NCBI GenBank assembly: GCA_030411725.1
Contig: MU839828.1
Coordinates: forward strand, 1,612,001 to 1,676,000
Origin: Echria macrotheca
Lineage: Eukaryota > Ascomycota > Sordariomycetes > Sordariales > Schizotheciaceae
DNA: 64,000 bases
Direction: 5' to 3'
Numbering within the stretch: the first letter of the stretch is position 1; every line of letters begins with the position of its first letter. Made by a program: the position numbers and the translations under genes. Below the pieces are notes generated by a model. It saw nothing but the letters and a program-made list of their open reading frames with translations. It did not search any database and was not told the DNA's origin. Shown here piece by piece: positions 54,562-64,000 of this stretch.

Positions 54562-57441
54562 ATGACGGACAGGCTGCCTCCGCTGTCGACGCCGATCGTG
54601 CCTCCCAGTCAGACCTCTCACACCCTGTTGGTTGCTCCCGCGCAGCATGTCGTTCGCGAGCACCAGACGGTAGAGGAGGAGCCGTACACGATTAAATGTA
54701 TATGCGGCTTCGCTGACGATGACGGAAATACGATCTACTGCGAAAAGTGCGACACCTGGCAACACATCGAGTGTTACTACCCCCATAACCTCGAGGATGC
54801 CGTCCGCGAGGACTTTAACCACTCGTGCATCGACTGCGATCCTCGGCCGTTGGACCGCCAGCAGGCGGTCGAGCGACAGCGGGCACAACGGGCGCGAGCT
54901 AGCATCCTGCCGCTGGTTGAGGAGGAAGCGACAGATAAGAAACCGAGAAGGCCACCTTCCAAGAGCCACAAGAAGAAGCCAAAACCCACCGACCTCCATC
55001 TCAACGGCCACCATGGCGGGCTCGACGGCCCAAGACACGCGAATACCCACGACGGCTCCAATTCACACCCTCCCAAGAAAACCAAAAGCGCACACAAACC
55101 GAGTCAGTCGATAAGTTCGCAGGCGCCCAAACGGAGTCCTCCTTACGGGAGACCCAATCATGGACACCCCCCAAGTCCAGCGACGACACCGCCGGATCTT
55201 CCGGACGAGCATGAAATGCACGGTTACTCTGACAGATTTACCTCTCATTTCAACGATCAGGGCGTTCGAATAGTCAATGTGAACAGTTTTGCCGGGCTCC
55301 AGGTTTCCAATACCATGTCGGAGTGGTTAAGGGATCCGAGAAAGATGGAAAAGGAGACTGGGACGCGCTGGGACGATGTTTTCCAACATCTTCCCGCCAA
55401 CATGGATTCTCTCCAAGTTATACCCGAAGTCGAGCATACCAAGAAGACGCTAGCGCCGGGGGGCCCAACGTTGTACTGGCAGTCGCTAAGGGCTCCATCG
55501 TCGATCGGCAAGGACGTTCCACTAATAGAGCTCAACGGCCAGATTGGGTTCCAGGCAGCTTATTGTCAAGAATTGCAAAATCGGTGGGGCCTGCTCTCCG
55601 GCCCCCTTCCGTTTGTGCTCTTCCACCCCTCCCTGCCATTATACATCGACACGAGAAAAGAAGGGTCCGAAGCTCGGTTCGTCCGACGGAGTTGCCGGCC
55701 CAACGCCTCTCTCGAGACCTACCTTTCCGGCGCAAGCGAGTATCACTTTTGGCTCGTGAGCACGCGGCCGATCGCAGCAAAGGAGCAGATTACCATCGCC
55801 TGGGACTTTCGCTTTCCCAATTCCGAAAGCGCCCGCATGCTTCGGATCCTCGGCCTGGCTGACGATGAAATGAGCCAGGGTCCAGAGCCGGTTGTGGACG
55901 AAGAGGAATACCAATCGCTTGCTGCCTGGGTACGACTCACGCTTTCCGAGCACGGAGGTTGCGCCTGTAATCTGGGTAGTGACTGTGCGTTTATGCGCTT
56001 CCACCGAACGTATAATGAGAAAAGTTATACGGTGGAACACGCCGGTACAGTTGCGACTGTCCACGCCCCCGGCAGTGAGAGACAGGGGTTGGTCGCACCC
56101 AAGAGCAAAAAGCGCAAACTGCCGAAGCCACACACTCTCTCCCCCACAAGCACCGGACATGCAACAAACAGCAGGGCCGCTAGTGAAGGCCATCTGGATG
56201 ACCTCCCCGATCACGATCGTCGGTCAGTGTCTGGCTCTTCTCGGAGCAAACCTGGGAGTCGCGACATGACGCCGACAGCGCGGCAAGGCTCTTTTGACCA
56301 GCTGGGTATACTGACAGAACCAACCGACCGCGACAAGAGGAAAGTGACTATGATCGAGGACTCATTCCGTCGCATGGAGCAGCAACAAGAGCACAAGACT
56401 CAACCCGGCCGCAAGAGGAAACGGGCTTCAGATGGGATGGGGTCGTCCAGGGCAAAGTCAACCAAGTCGCATTCAGAGACGCACACTCCGACGCTCCCAA
56501 GCGGATTTCTTTCTGCGCGGCATGTGGCAGATGCTGGTGTGTCTAGGAGCAAATCAGCCTCACCGGCCAGCGCAGACTCGCCATACAGCATCCACCCCCC
56601 GCGGAGGATAGGACTGGGCATCGATCCGGGCAACATGGTCTCCCATCATACATGCGCCGTCTCGAATTCAAACTACAGTGACGCCGTCATGCAAGCCGAG
56701 ACGGAGGAAGGCGCCGACGCAAGAGTTCCCAGTCCTGCTGCCGAACAGCCGAAGCTCCGCGCGCAATCTCTGGCCTCGTGGTTGATGGCCAGCCGGCGTG
56801 CAGTCCTGCAAGATGAGGCTGCGCGACGTAAGAGACGCTCTCTACAGCAGTTGTTGCCGGCGGTGGCGGCTATGGAGATTGATAGTCCGACGGACTTCAG
56901 AACGCCAATCGTATCTCCGAGCCTAGGGAGAGAGGCGGAGAAATTATCGCCAGCAGGTGCGCCACCACCAAGCGAGGATACGGTTATGGTTGACGCGCCA
57001 CCGTTGGTACAGCCCTTGAAGACCAAATCACCAGATCTGCGAGTCCAGATGCCGCCGGTGCCAGCCTTTGGAAGCCCCACAGGATCTGCGCCGTCGACAG
57101 CGACGACACCGTTGTCGGCGGGAGCTTCGTTGGTGCAGTCTCCATTTTCCACAGGGTTTGGCAACCTGTTTGGGATATCGGGGCTTAATGCGGCGAATCC
57201 GAGCCCGGTAAAGAAGAAGCTGAGCCTAAGCGACTATACTAAAAGCCGAATGAACAAGGGCGCAGCGAGTCGGCCATCGGTCGGGACTACGATGCTGAAG
57301 CCGATGGCGAGCTCGGAGGACCCCAAGTCGGCGACGAGTGCTGAGAACGGATCGGTGGGCTCCCCGACGGCGGAGAAGCTAAATGAGGCGACGAACAACT
57401 CGACCCCCGTGGCTTCTACGGCCATGAACGAGGCCGTGTAA
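54562..57441 (+). CDS. SET3: Set3-like PHD and SET domain protein
   Basis: A single exon from the first in-frame ATG gives 959 residues. The PHD finger begins at Cys46 (KCICGFADDDGNTIYCEKCD) and continues TWQHIECYYPHNLEDAV to HSCIDCD. A Lys/Arg/Pro-rich linker follows. The SET domain spans roughly residues 280-430, with FVRRSCRPNASLETYLSG in place of the usual NHSC motif and IAAKEQITIAWDFRF near its end. A short Cys-containing segment, HGGCACNLGSDCAFMRFHR, comes after it. The remainder is disordered, ending in NEAV. Set3 is the scaffold of the Set3C histone deacetylase complex and reads H3K4 methylation through its PHD. Changes in the SET motif suggest no methyltransferase activity, as for yeast Set3. 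An upstream GTG at 54397 could extend it by 55 residues. Confidence 0.93.
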   Translation: MTDRLPPLSTPIVPPSQTSHTLLVAPAQHVVREHQTVEEEPYTIKCICGFADDDGNTIYCEKCDTWQHIECYYPHNLEDAVREDFNHSCIDCDPRPLDRQQAVERQRAQRARASILPLVEEEATDKKPRRPPSKSHKKKPKPTDLHLNGHHGGLDGPRHANTHDGSNSHPPKKTKSAHKPSQSISSQAPKRSPPYGRPNHGHPPSPATTPPDLPDEHEMHGYSDRFTSHFNDQGVRIVNVNSFAGLQVSNTMSEWLRDPRKMEKETGTRWDDVFQHLPANMDSLQVIPEVEHTKKTLAPGGPTLYWQSLRAPSSIGKDVPLIELNGQIGFQAAYCQELQNRWGLLSGPLPFVLFHPSLPLYIDTRKEGSEARFVRRSCRPNASLETYLSGASEYHFWLVSTRPIAAKEQITIAWDFRFPNSESARMLRILGLADDEMSQGPEPVVDEEEYQSLAAWVRLTLSEHGGCACNLGSDCAFMRFHRTYNEKSYTVEHAGTVATVHAPGSERQGLVAPKSKKRKLPKPHTLSPTSTGHATNSRAASEGHLDDLPDHDRRSVSGSSRSKPGSRDMTPTARQGSFDQLGILTEPTDRDKRKVTMIEDSFRRMEQQQEHKTQPGRKRKRASDGMGSSRAKSTKSHSETHTPTLPSGFLSARHVADAGVSRSKSASPASADSPYSIHPPRRIGLGIDPGNMVSHHTCAVSNSNYSDAVMQAETEEGADARVPSPAAEQPKLRAQSLASWLMASRRAVLQDEAARRKRRSLQQLLPAVAAMEIDSPTDFRTPIVSPSLGREAEKLSPAGAPPPSEDTVMVDAPPLVQPLKTKSPDLRVQMPPVPAFGSPTGSAPSTATTPLSAGASLVQSPFSTGFGNLFGISGLNAANPSPVKKKLSLSDYTKSRMNKGAASRPSVGTTMLKPMASSEDPKSATSAENGSVGSPTAEKLNEATNNSTPVASTAMNEAV

Positions 57442-58735
57442 AATATATAGACGAGCCAGTCTTTTTTTCTTTGTACGACTTTTTTAATCCTGGGGGCTTC
57501 ACCGGAAGGCAGTTTCCAAAGCGCTTGGTCTGCCTGCCTTTTGAAGGGCGTGTCCCCCAAAACTACTCGATATCCCCCTCTGGCTATTTGCTTATGAGCT
57601 TGGCGTTTTTTTCATGGGCTGCGGGTGGGGGTTTATTGGGTCTTTTTTATATCTGGGGTCTGGCGGGAGGGACAGCGAGGAAGGAGAAGAATACCTCTCT
57701 GGGTGGAAGGTGGTCTGGTCTGGTCAAAACGGTGGTGATGGTGGCTGGCTGGTTTGGTTGGGTGGCGATCTCTTTTTTTTTTCTAATGAACTGGCGTTGC
57801 GGTGTGTGTTTCTTTGGGATCACACGGGTTATGATGAATCCCCTCGGGTCTGGGGGGACACAACACAACCGGGGAAAATGGGGGGAAAGGAAAGGGAAAG
57901 GGAAGGGTAGCGGTTGATTCCACACAAAGATTCTCGTCTCGGATGGATCTCGCGAGATTAGCTTTTTTTTTCTTTGTCTTGTGAAGCGTTGTTGTATGAT
58001 GAGATAGCGTGTGGGGACAAAATCCACCATGCTTGTTTTGGCTCTCTCCATTGTATTTTGATGATGCTCTGTGCCGGCTGCTTGTGGGTTATGTGGGATT
58101 GTATCTTGGTGATATGGTTCCTTGGATATGAGCTTGGTGGTTGGGTTGAGGCATGGCGTGTGGTGTTGATGACGAATATGAATGACGAATCCTGGATGAG
58201 AGAGAGGTGTGTTGATGTGACAAGCTTTCTGGCTTTCCAGGTTTCCGGGGAGTGGATCCGGAGAGACCGACTCGTTGTCTTGTTTCCGCTTGCTGGACCG
58301 GACCGATCCGATCCACGTTTGAAGCTTTATTGACGTGGTTGTCCTGGTCTCCCTGGTTGTCTGGGTCCGTCCGCCTGGTTAGGTAGCTTCCGAAGACACT
58401 CGGTGTGAATATCCCAGATCGAGATGTGGTTGTGGGTGTGGATGTCGTTTTTTATAGATCTGTTTTATCGATCGAGAATTCGAGAGTGAAACTTGAGAAG
58501 TTGTGGAGATGGTGATGATTGATAATGAGGGGCGGTAATTCTGCGGTGTATAGTGTTTTCTTCTCTCCTCTCCCCAACAAATTCGAATATCTGCTCTGAA
58601 GAGATGGGAAGGAAGGGATGAGTGGGTGGGTTGGGTGTTTCAAGCTGTCGCTTGGGAAAGATGAGGATTAGATAGATGGATGGGGTTAGGTTTGGGTTTG
58701 TGAGAGAATATGGGAGGGGAGAGGGAGGGAGAGAG

Positions 58736-58736
<1 letters not shown>

Positions 58737-58766
<30 letters not shown>
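58737..58766. repeat. (GT)n followed by (GGGT)n microsatellite
   Basis: Seven GT units run into four GGGT units in the gene-free interval. Confidence 0.9.
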
Positions 58767-61700
58767 GATGGGGTTAGACTCGGTATAATCTGAGTTTTTG
58801 TCTTGCAGCTTTGCATCATCTGCTTGGGGGACTGGATAGGGCGAGAAGTTGGTAAGTCATGGGTGGTAGAGAGGTAAGGTAGGTAAGGGTATGTGGTTCA
58901 AACTGAGAGGAAGAGAGCAGGGCGGCGGCGGGAGATGGACACTCAAAATAGAAGGGGAGACAGACGGGAGAGGGTTCATGATCGTTTGGCTTGGGTTTTG
59001 TGTGGCGCTTTTGCATCTGTTGCTCCGGGGGTAGTGAGAGTTGAAGGGGGAAGTGAGAGTCGAAGGGGGCAGTGTAAGTTGGCGGTTGGGCAGGAAGCTT
59101 TGTGAGTGTTGGGAAAAGTGAGTTGGGCGGGTGTGGGAGACACACGAAAAGAAAGATATGACGGGAGAGGAGAGATAGAAGGGATATAGAAACAGGAAGA
59201 CACGGAGGGTGTGATACAGGAAGAAGGATGAGTTGGAGAGACGGCAGAAAGAAAAGAGAGGTCGTCTCGGTCAACCAAGTCGCCGGACTGACTCGATCGT
59301 TTGGACGAAGTCTAACTCGACGAGGATCTCAGGTCAAGATGGCTCACACAGATGGGCGGTGGTGAAAGGGGTGATGATGGGGATTGGTTGAGTAAGAAGA
59401 CAAGAGCACCTTGGCGCCGTCTTGGTTGTGCGGTTCTTGGTAGGCGAAGGACGTAGTAGGGTTAGAGCCAACTTGACTCCCCTGGTAGTTCGGGTATCTG
59501 ATGGTTGAACGGGGGGCTTGTAGAGCAACGAGTGTGGGGTTTTCTATTGAGTCGTTAGTGGGAGAGAACGAATTCGGATGAGACGGGGTGGCACAGTTTC
59601 CGCCTATTCACCTGTGAAGCACCTTGGACTCAACGGACGTCGGTATTGAGTGGTGCTAGAGAGAGTCAAGACTGCTTGTCCCGCCTTCTATGTGAAAGGA
59701 TAAGATGGCATGACCGTGGCGGGTGATAGCCGCAGTGAGAATATGGAGCCGGGGGGGGGGGTTCAGTCAGAGCCGGGGGAGGTTTGTGAACTGTGCGTAT
59801 GTCCTCCTGAAGTTGACGGACAATACCTAACATTTAGAAGGGGAAAAGAAAGGCATATGCAACGGCCAACGACGACACAAGGAGAGAGGCTGTGAGTGGG
59901 GTTGCGTACAAAGTGTGAACGGTGCGGGAGGTCTGATATCTGCGGCGGATATACATTCCTCCCTTCCTTGAGAGCCCAAAAAGTTGACAAAAGAAGAAGA
60001 AAAAAAAGTTATGCGGGGAATCGTAGCCCAGACTACCTGTTAGCGGGGAAACCACCGCTAGAGAGTAAAATATCTTTTTTTGCTCCAGGTCCAGCGTGTC
60101 ATATAAACCCTCAGAACCAGACTAGTTTCTAGTTCCAGCCAGTTTCTGTTTCGTCCCACCATGGTCCATAGCCCATGGAACCCAGGGGTCCGTCTCTGTC
60201 TCAGAGTCGCCCCGAGGAGGAGGACCCTTAGGTTCCGTGGAATGGGCAAGAGAGACGTCATCCTCCTTTCCATTTCCCAAATCCTAAGTCTCCGCACCGC
60301 GTCGCAGCTAGTTAGCTAGCACCACTTCTTTACATTCCCTTCCTTCTACTCGCACATGTCGTGCTCTACCAAGTTCGATTTTGAGCCGCCTGATAGGACT
60401 TTGCAAAACCTACAGTTTGTCTTGCTACGACACGGCCCTTAAAACTGAGACACCGCCTACATCACAAGACCTAACGTTAGATATCACCCCAGATTCCAGT
60501 TTCCAAACAGTCCAATCTTCCATCTCCCGCAAAAGAGGTCACCAAGCCGACTCTTCCGTCCCCTTGGATATAGTTAAGCGGACCGGCACCGATTCGGCGC
60601 TTACCGAGCCGAGCCGAACTGACGACGCCCACAGCAGATAGAAGAGGACGCGTCAACTTTTTTGTTCCTTTCCTCGGGTCCTCATCGATCTCGGTTTCGC
60701 ATGAAGAGGCTCGAAAAAGGGTGACGGACGGGAAAGTGTGGACCTACAAAAAATGCGGGGAAGAAAAAGGCACACAGACAATTTGGACTTTTTGGACCGA
60801 CTACACCTATATGTGGGTGATTGTTATCCGTCAAAAGAGGAAAGAGGTTAAGGTACGGTGTTTAAGCATGAAATGGATAAAGTTCAGTCCGGTCCGGTCG
60901 ATGCTCAAGGGCGGTGAGAGAGAGTGCGCCTCAGGCTAAACTGCTCAAGACCGCCGAACCGGCTGACTGCTCTGTTGTCTGGTGTCCTGATCATCACCGT
61001 CACGGTTATCCTCCTCTCACATTGCCAGATGACGATGGTGATGATGAGAACCGGAAGACCAGTGAACATAACCCGAGATGTAGGTTCTCGGTCCCGGAAC
61101 AACACTTGGTGATTATTAAACCCGGTGTGCGCCTAAAATTACCAGAATCGGAACAAAAGAAGTACACGTACAAATTACGCAGTTAAATAATATCCGTCAA
61201 GTTTTTAAACACCGCCGCCGCCCTCTGTCACTCGCTCCGGCGCGGCGCGGCGCCTGAAAAGAAACAGCGCGCCCTCCAGTCTCCACATCGACCTTTCCAA
61301 ACCTCCGACCTCCGATGCCCCCGACATACCGAATCTACCCATGCCCTTGCCCTTGCCCCCCTTTTTTAACCGCTGCAACTTGTACACTAACTACGTATAC
61401 TCGTACTTCGTATTTTTCTTTTCGTTCCATACATGTTCAGCAGTTCCATGCAGGCAAGAATGCCGCCCGCGAATGCATGCATGTCTCAAGCCAATCTCAC
61501 CCCTCACCCGCCCTCATCTCATCTCACTCAGAAGAAGAAGCAAAGAAGAAAGCAAAAAACACGCTCATTAATAAATGTAAAATAAATCCTTCTCTGCATC
61601 GATTGTCTCACCGCACCGCACTACATGTTGTACAAAAAGTACAGCCTGGTCCGGCACCAAGGCCGCCGACTGACCCGAATCCGAACCTCCGATGTCCGAC

Positions 61701-62251
61701 TTCGAGAAGGGGAGAAAATACAGCCCAGAAGTTACAAGGACTACAGGTAGGTAGTTACACGCCTAACCCTTACTTACTCCAGCCTAGACAGGCACCAGCC
61801 TGAGAATACTCTAAATTCCCACGTGTAGGCCGAACCAATGTCCAGCATGAACTAAAGTCTAAACCAAGAAACCCAAGAAATGGCGCAGCGGGATCCTCCG
61901 CTCGTCCTTCCGTGCTGACATCCTGACATCCCGATTCCCGATGCTGCTGACATCCTCCCGTTTGGGCTTGGGCTTCTTGGCTGACTGAGCAAGTCAACGT
62001 CGACTTCAACGTCAACTTCACTTCCCCCCAACCAACGCATCGGGGCAAACCACTGCATCACCAACGGCGTCGGTCGGGGAGCAAACAACTCCCCGAAACA
62101 CCTTGCATATCAAGTCGGTAACTACTCTATCTCTATCTAGAGTGCATCTCGACCGGGCTCGGACAATTCTCCGAACCCGCCGCCTCGTCACCTCCCTCCC
62201 TACCTTACCTCCCCCCTCCTACACAGTACTCTCCCAAAAAGTGCCGACCCG

Positions 62252-62252
<1 letters not shown>

Positions 62253-62282
<30 letters not shown>

Positions 62283-62290
62283 ACACACAC
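62253..62290. repeat. (CA)n microsatellite with one interruption
   Basis: A CA dinucleotide run of nearly 40 bases with one CT interruption lies about 0.5 kb past the 3' end of the transcription factor gene. Confidence 0.9.
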
Positions 62291-62815
62291 ACCGTCGCAT
62301 CGTGCCTTTTCCCATCGAAGACTTTAATATAATATAACCTCAAACACCAAAAACCCAGTCGCCGACCGGATCCGAGAATCCTGCCCCCACCGAAACTGTA
62401 CAAGTGAAACAAAATACATATTCGTCCGCAAAGAAGGGGGTATATACATGGCAAAAAAACCAAGACAGACAGAAATAAAAGACATAAACACATAAAACAC
62501 ATCAACAAGAATCTGGGGGAGCCACCCGTACATCAAATCCATCCGTCGTCACCTCGTTTACGCCTCTCTCCCCCTCTCTCCATGAACAAAATACCACCAC
62601 CGACCGACCGTCAAAACGCCTTGCCAAATTTCAAACCATTGCGTGAGTTTTGTACCGCCCGTTCTCGATGCTCTCCCTCCCACCGTCGTAGCTTGCCGGG
62701 GCCCGGGTCCGATCACTCGGTTAGGCCGCGTCGTGAAATAATATACCCTAAATGAAGTTTCCCCCCTCCACTGGGGACCTCGCCGGTCCCGACGGATATC
62801 AGCGCCGCCTCTCTA

Positions 62816-64000
62816 CTACTGAGATCCCGCCCCTTGCTGTTGCGTATAGAGATTTGGGTTGAACCCCCCAAATGAGCTGTACTGTACCAGGTAATTCCAG
62901 TCCATCTGCGCAAAGTCGACCTCTTGCATCGGCTGCCCAAACATCTGACCCGTCCCATCAAACGCGCCAAACATCATCGAGTCGTCCATGGCCCCCATGG
63001 TGCCTGGCCCAGCCATCTGCGGCGACACGTCGCTCAGTGGTTTGCCCGCGTACATAGCAGCAGGCGAGGGACCTGCACTCGGCTCGCCCGCGGCGACACC
63101 ACCAGCTGCAGCTCCCGCAGCCGTAGCAGCCGCCGGCCCGGGAACCTGAGGACCAGGTGGCGCGCTAGAGCCGGCGCCATTGGCGGGTGCTGGCCGCTTC
63201 CACCGGGACATGGTGTTGCGCAGCAGCACGACGATCTTGGGCGTCTGCAGCGTGCGTCCAAGCTGCAGCTCGGCCGCCTCTCGGGCATCCCACGCCTTGA
63301 CGAAGAAATGCCCGAAAGCGATATGCATCGGGGACCGCAAGCTCCGTGTCAACCCGCGCCGCTCGTGGTTCTCAATCATGGCGTTCCAGGCCCGCTCGCA
63401 TAAGTCGCCCGTGGTCCGGTGCCGCAGCTCCGATACCAGGAAAATGTAGGCTGGAAAGGGAAAGTGCTGATACGTGTACCATCGGAATCCCTGTATCGAC
63501 TCGGTACTTTGGATAATATTGTCGTACTCAACCGCTTTTATAGCTTCGACGAACAACCCATCGCGCTCCGCTTGTTCGATGGAATCGCTGGGAACACCCC
63601 GGCAGAGGAAATCGATGACGCGCAGCTTGCACAGCGCCTGCCGTGTCATCATCAGAGTAAAAAAGTGCAAAGGAATTTTTGGGTCGCAGTGTTTGAGGTA
63701 TGCGTTTTCGATGTAGACACAGAAACTCTCCAGGTTGTTCGGTAGGTTCTGGGTCGCCACGTGGCTCATGACGTCCGGTGATGAAGGCGAAGGACTGTAT
63801 TGCACCCGCGGCTTGTTGACATTGCCGCTGCCGCCGGGTGTGCTCACGCTCTGGCGGCCACTGTGAGCGTGGTGCGGCTGTGCGGCAACTGTAAGCTCTA
63901 TCCTGGTCAGGCAGAAGAGCATTTCTGTGGCGCCTGGGTAGGCGGTTGGTGGATCTTTGGCGTGTACGTTGAGGTCCGTGTCGTTAAGGTTGAGCGGGAA
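62816..64000 (-). CDS. Fungal-specific transcription factor (fungal_trans domain), N-terminus outside window
   Basis: The frame enters at base 64000 and runs 394 codons to a TAG at 62816, so the N-terminus, including any Zn(II)2Cys6 cluster, is beyond the right edge. The visible part matches the middle and end of fungal_trans domains: FPLNLNDTDLNVHAKDPPTA, then GATEMLFCLTRIELTVAAQ, SFCVYIENAYLKHCDPKIPL followed by HFFTLMMTRQALCKLR, and IFLVSELRHRTTGDLCERAW. The last 130 residues are Ala/Gly/Pro/Met-rich and end in an aromatic-acidic patch (EVDFAQMDWNYLVQY) that could be an activation region. The target pathway cannot be told, as no metabolic cluster is visible on this side. Confidence 0.88.
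   Translation of the reverse strand, partial: FPLNLNDTDLNVHAKDPPTAYPGATEMLFCLTRIELTVAAQPHHAHSGRQSVSTPGGSGNVNKPRVQYSPSPSSPDVMSHVATQNLPNNLESFCVYIENAYLKHCDPKIPLHFFTLMMTRQALCKLRVIDFLCRGVPSDSIEQAERDGLFVEAIKAVEYDNIIQSTESIQGFRWYTYQHFPFPAYIFLVSELRHRTTGDLCERAWNAMIENHERRGLTRSLRSPMHIAFGHFFVKAWDAREAAELQLGRTLQTPKIVVLLRNTMSRWKRPAPANGAGSSAPPGPQVPGPAAATAAGAAAGGVAAGEPSAGPSPAAMYAGKPLSDVSPQMAGPGTMGAMDDSMMFGAFDGTGQMFGQPMQEVDFAQMDWNYLVQYSSFGGFNPNLYTQQQGAGSQ

Larger units (their letters stand above)
57442..62815. other. 5.4 kb convergent interval without a recognisable gene
   Basis: The stretch lies between the stop codons of SET3 and the right-edge transcription factor. Both strands were read. Open frames are all below about 165 codons, low-complexity and frameshifted relative to each other. 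Features are a T-rich SET3 3' flank (57.44-58.0 kb), GT/GGGT and CA microsatellites, a G10 run near 59751-59760, and G/C-rich palindromic sequence near 61240-61256. No tRNA, 5S rRNA or spliceosomal RNA signature was found. It may contain non-coding transcripts or an intron-rich gene that I failed to assemble. Confidence 0.4.

Noticed and set aside
61315..61803. 162-codon frame in the gene-free interval
   Set aside because: The product is Pro/Ser/Thr/His-rich low-complexity, without partner exons or recognised motif.
1..64000. Transposons, CRISPR arrays, rRNA and bacterial-style operons
   Set aside because: No transposase, reverse transcriptase, long terminal or inverted repeats, spaced repeat arrays or 5S/rDNA sequences were recognised on either strand. 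Genes are monocistronic and intron-containing.

Overview
The window is nuclear DNA of a filamentous ascomycete (Pezizomycotina, most likely Sordariomycetes). The evidence is many short GT-AG introns (46-93 nt, one of 330 nt), CTGAC/CTAAC-type branch points, a fused LeuC-LeuD type isopropylmalate dehydratase, a LaeA-type methyltransferase, a fungal_trans-domain regulator and pyrimidine-rich leaders. Splice sites were placed by hand, requiring reading-frame continuity and family-typical protein sequence. The species cannot be named from sequence alone.

Layout, left to right. 1-10.7 kb: a PPR protein cut by the left edge (-), SRP68 (+), mitochondrial Hsp70 (-) and a DUF2415/WD-like protein (+). 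12.3-20.2 kb: L-2-hydroxyglutarate dehydrogenase (-), a coiled-coil orphan (+), a JmjC/cupin protein (-), an unusual tRNA-like Pol III gene (-) and a LaeA-like methyltransferase (-). 22.3-31.6 kb: Cdc45 (+), the calcium sensor NCS-1 (+) and a long-chain acyl-CoA synthetase (-). 33-44.8 kb: an Rkm5-like methyltransferase (+), a Cyk3-like transglutaminase-fold protein (-), a large F-box protein (+) and 3-isopropylmalate dehydratase (-). 46-57.4 kb: an 893-residue orphan with a membrane tail (-), the nuclear rim protein Nur1 (-), V-ATPase subunit F (+), an NPC2-type lipid transfer protein (-) and Set3 (+). A 5.4 kb stretch without a recognisable gene follows, then the C-terminal part of a fungal transcription factor (-) that runs off the right edge.

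The genes are mostly unrelated housekeeping genes: protein targeting and import, replication, leucine synthesis, lipid activation and transport, vacuolar acidification and chromatin. They are arranged largely as alternating divergent and convergent pairs. I see no biosynthetic cluster, transposon, CRISPR array or convincing horizontally acquired block, and nothing that clearly amounts to a new multigene system. The best leads are the tRNA-like gene at 18.5 kb, the membrane-tailed orphan at 46-48.7 kb, the long gene-free convergent interval at 57.4-62.8 kb, the Cyk3-like protein with a complete Cys-His-Asp set, and some odd introns.
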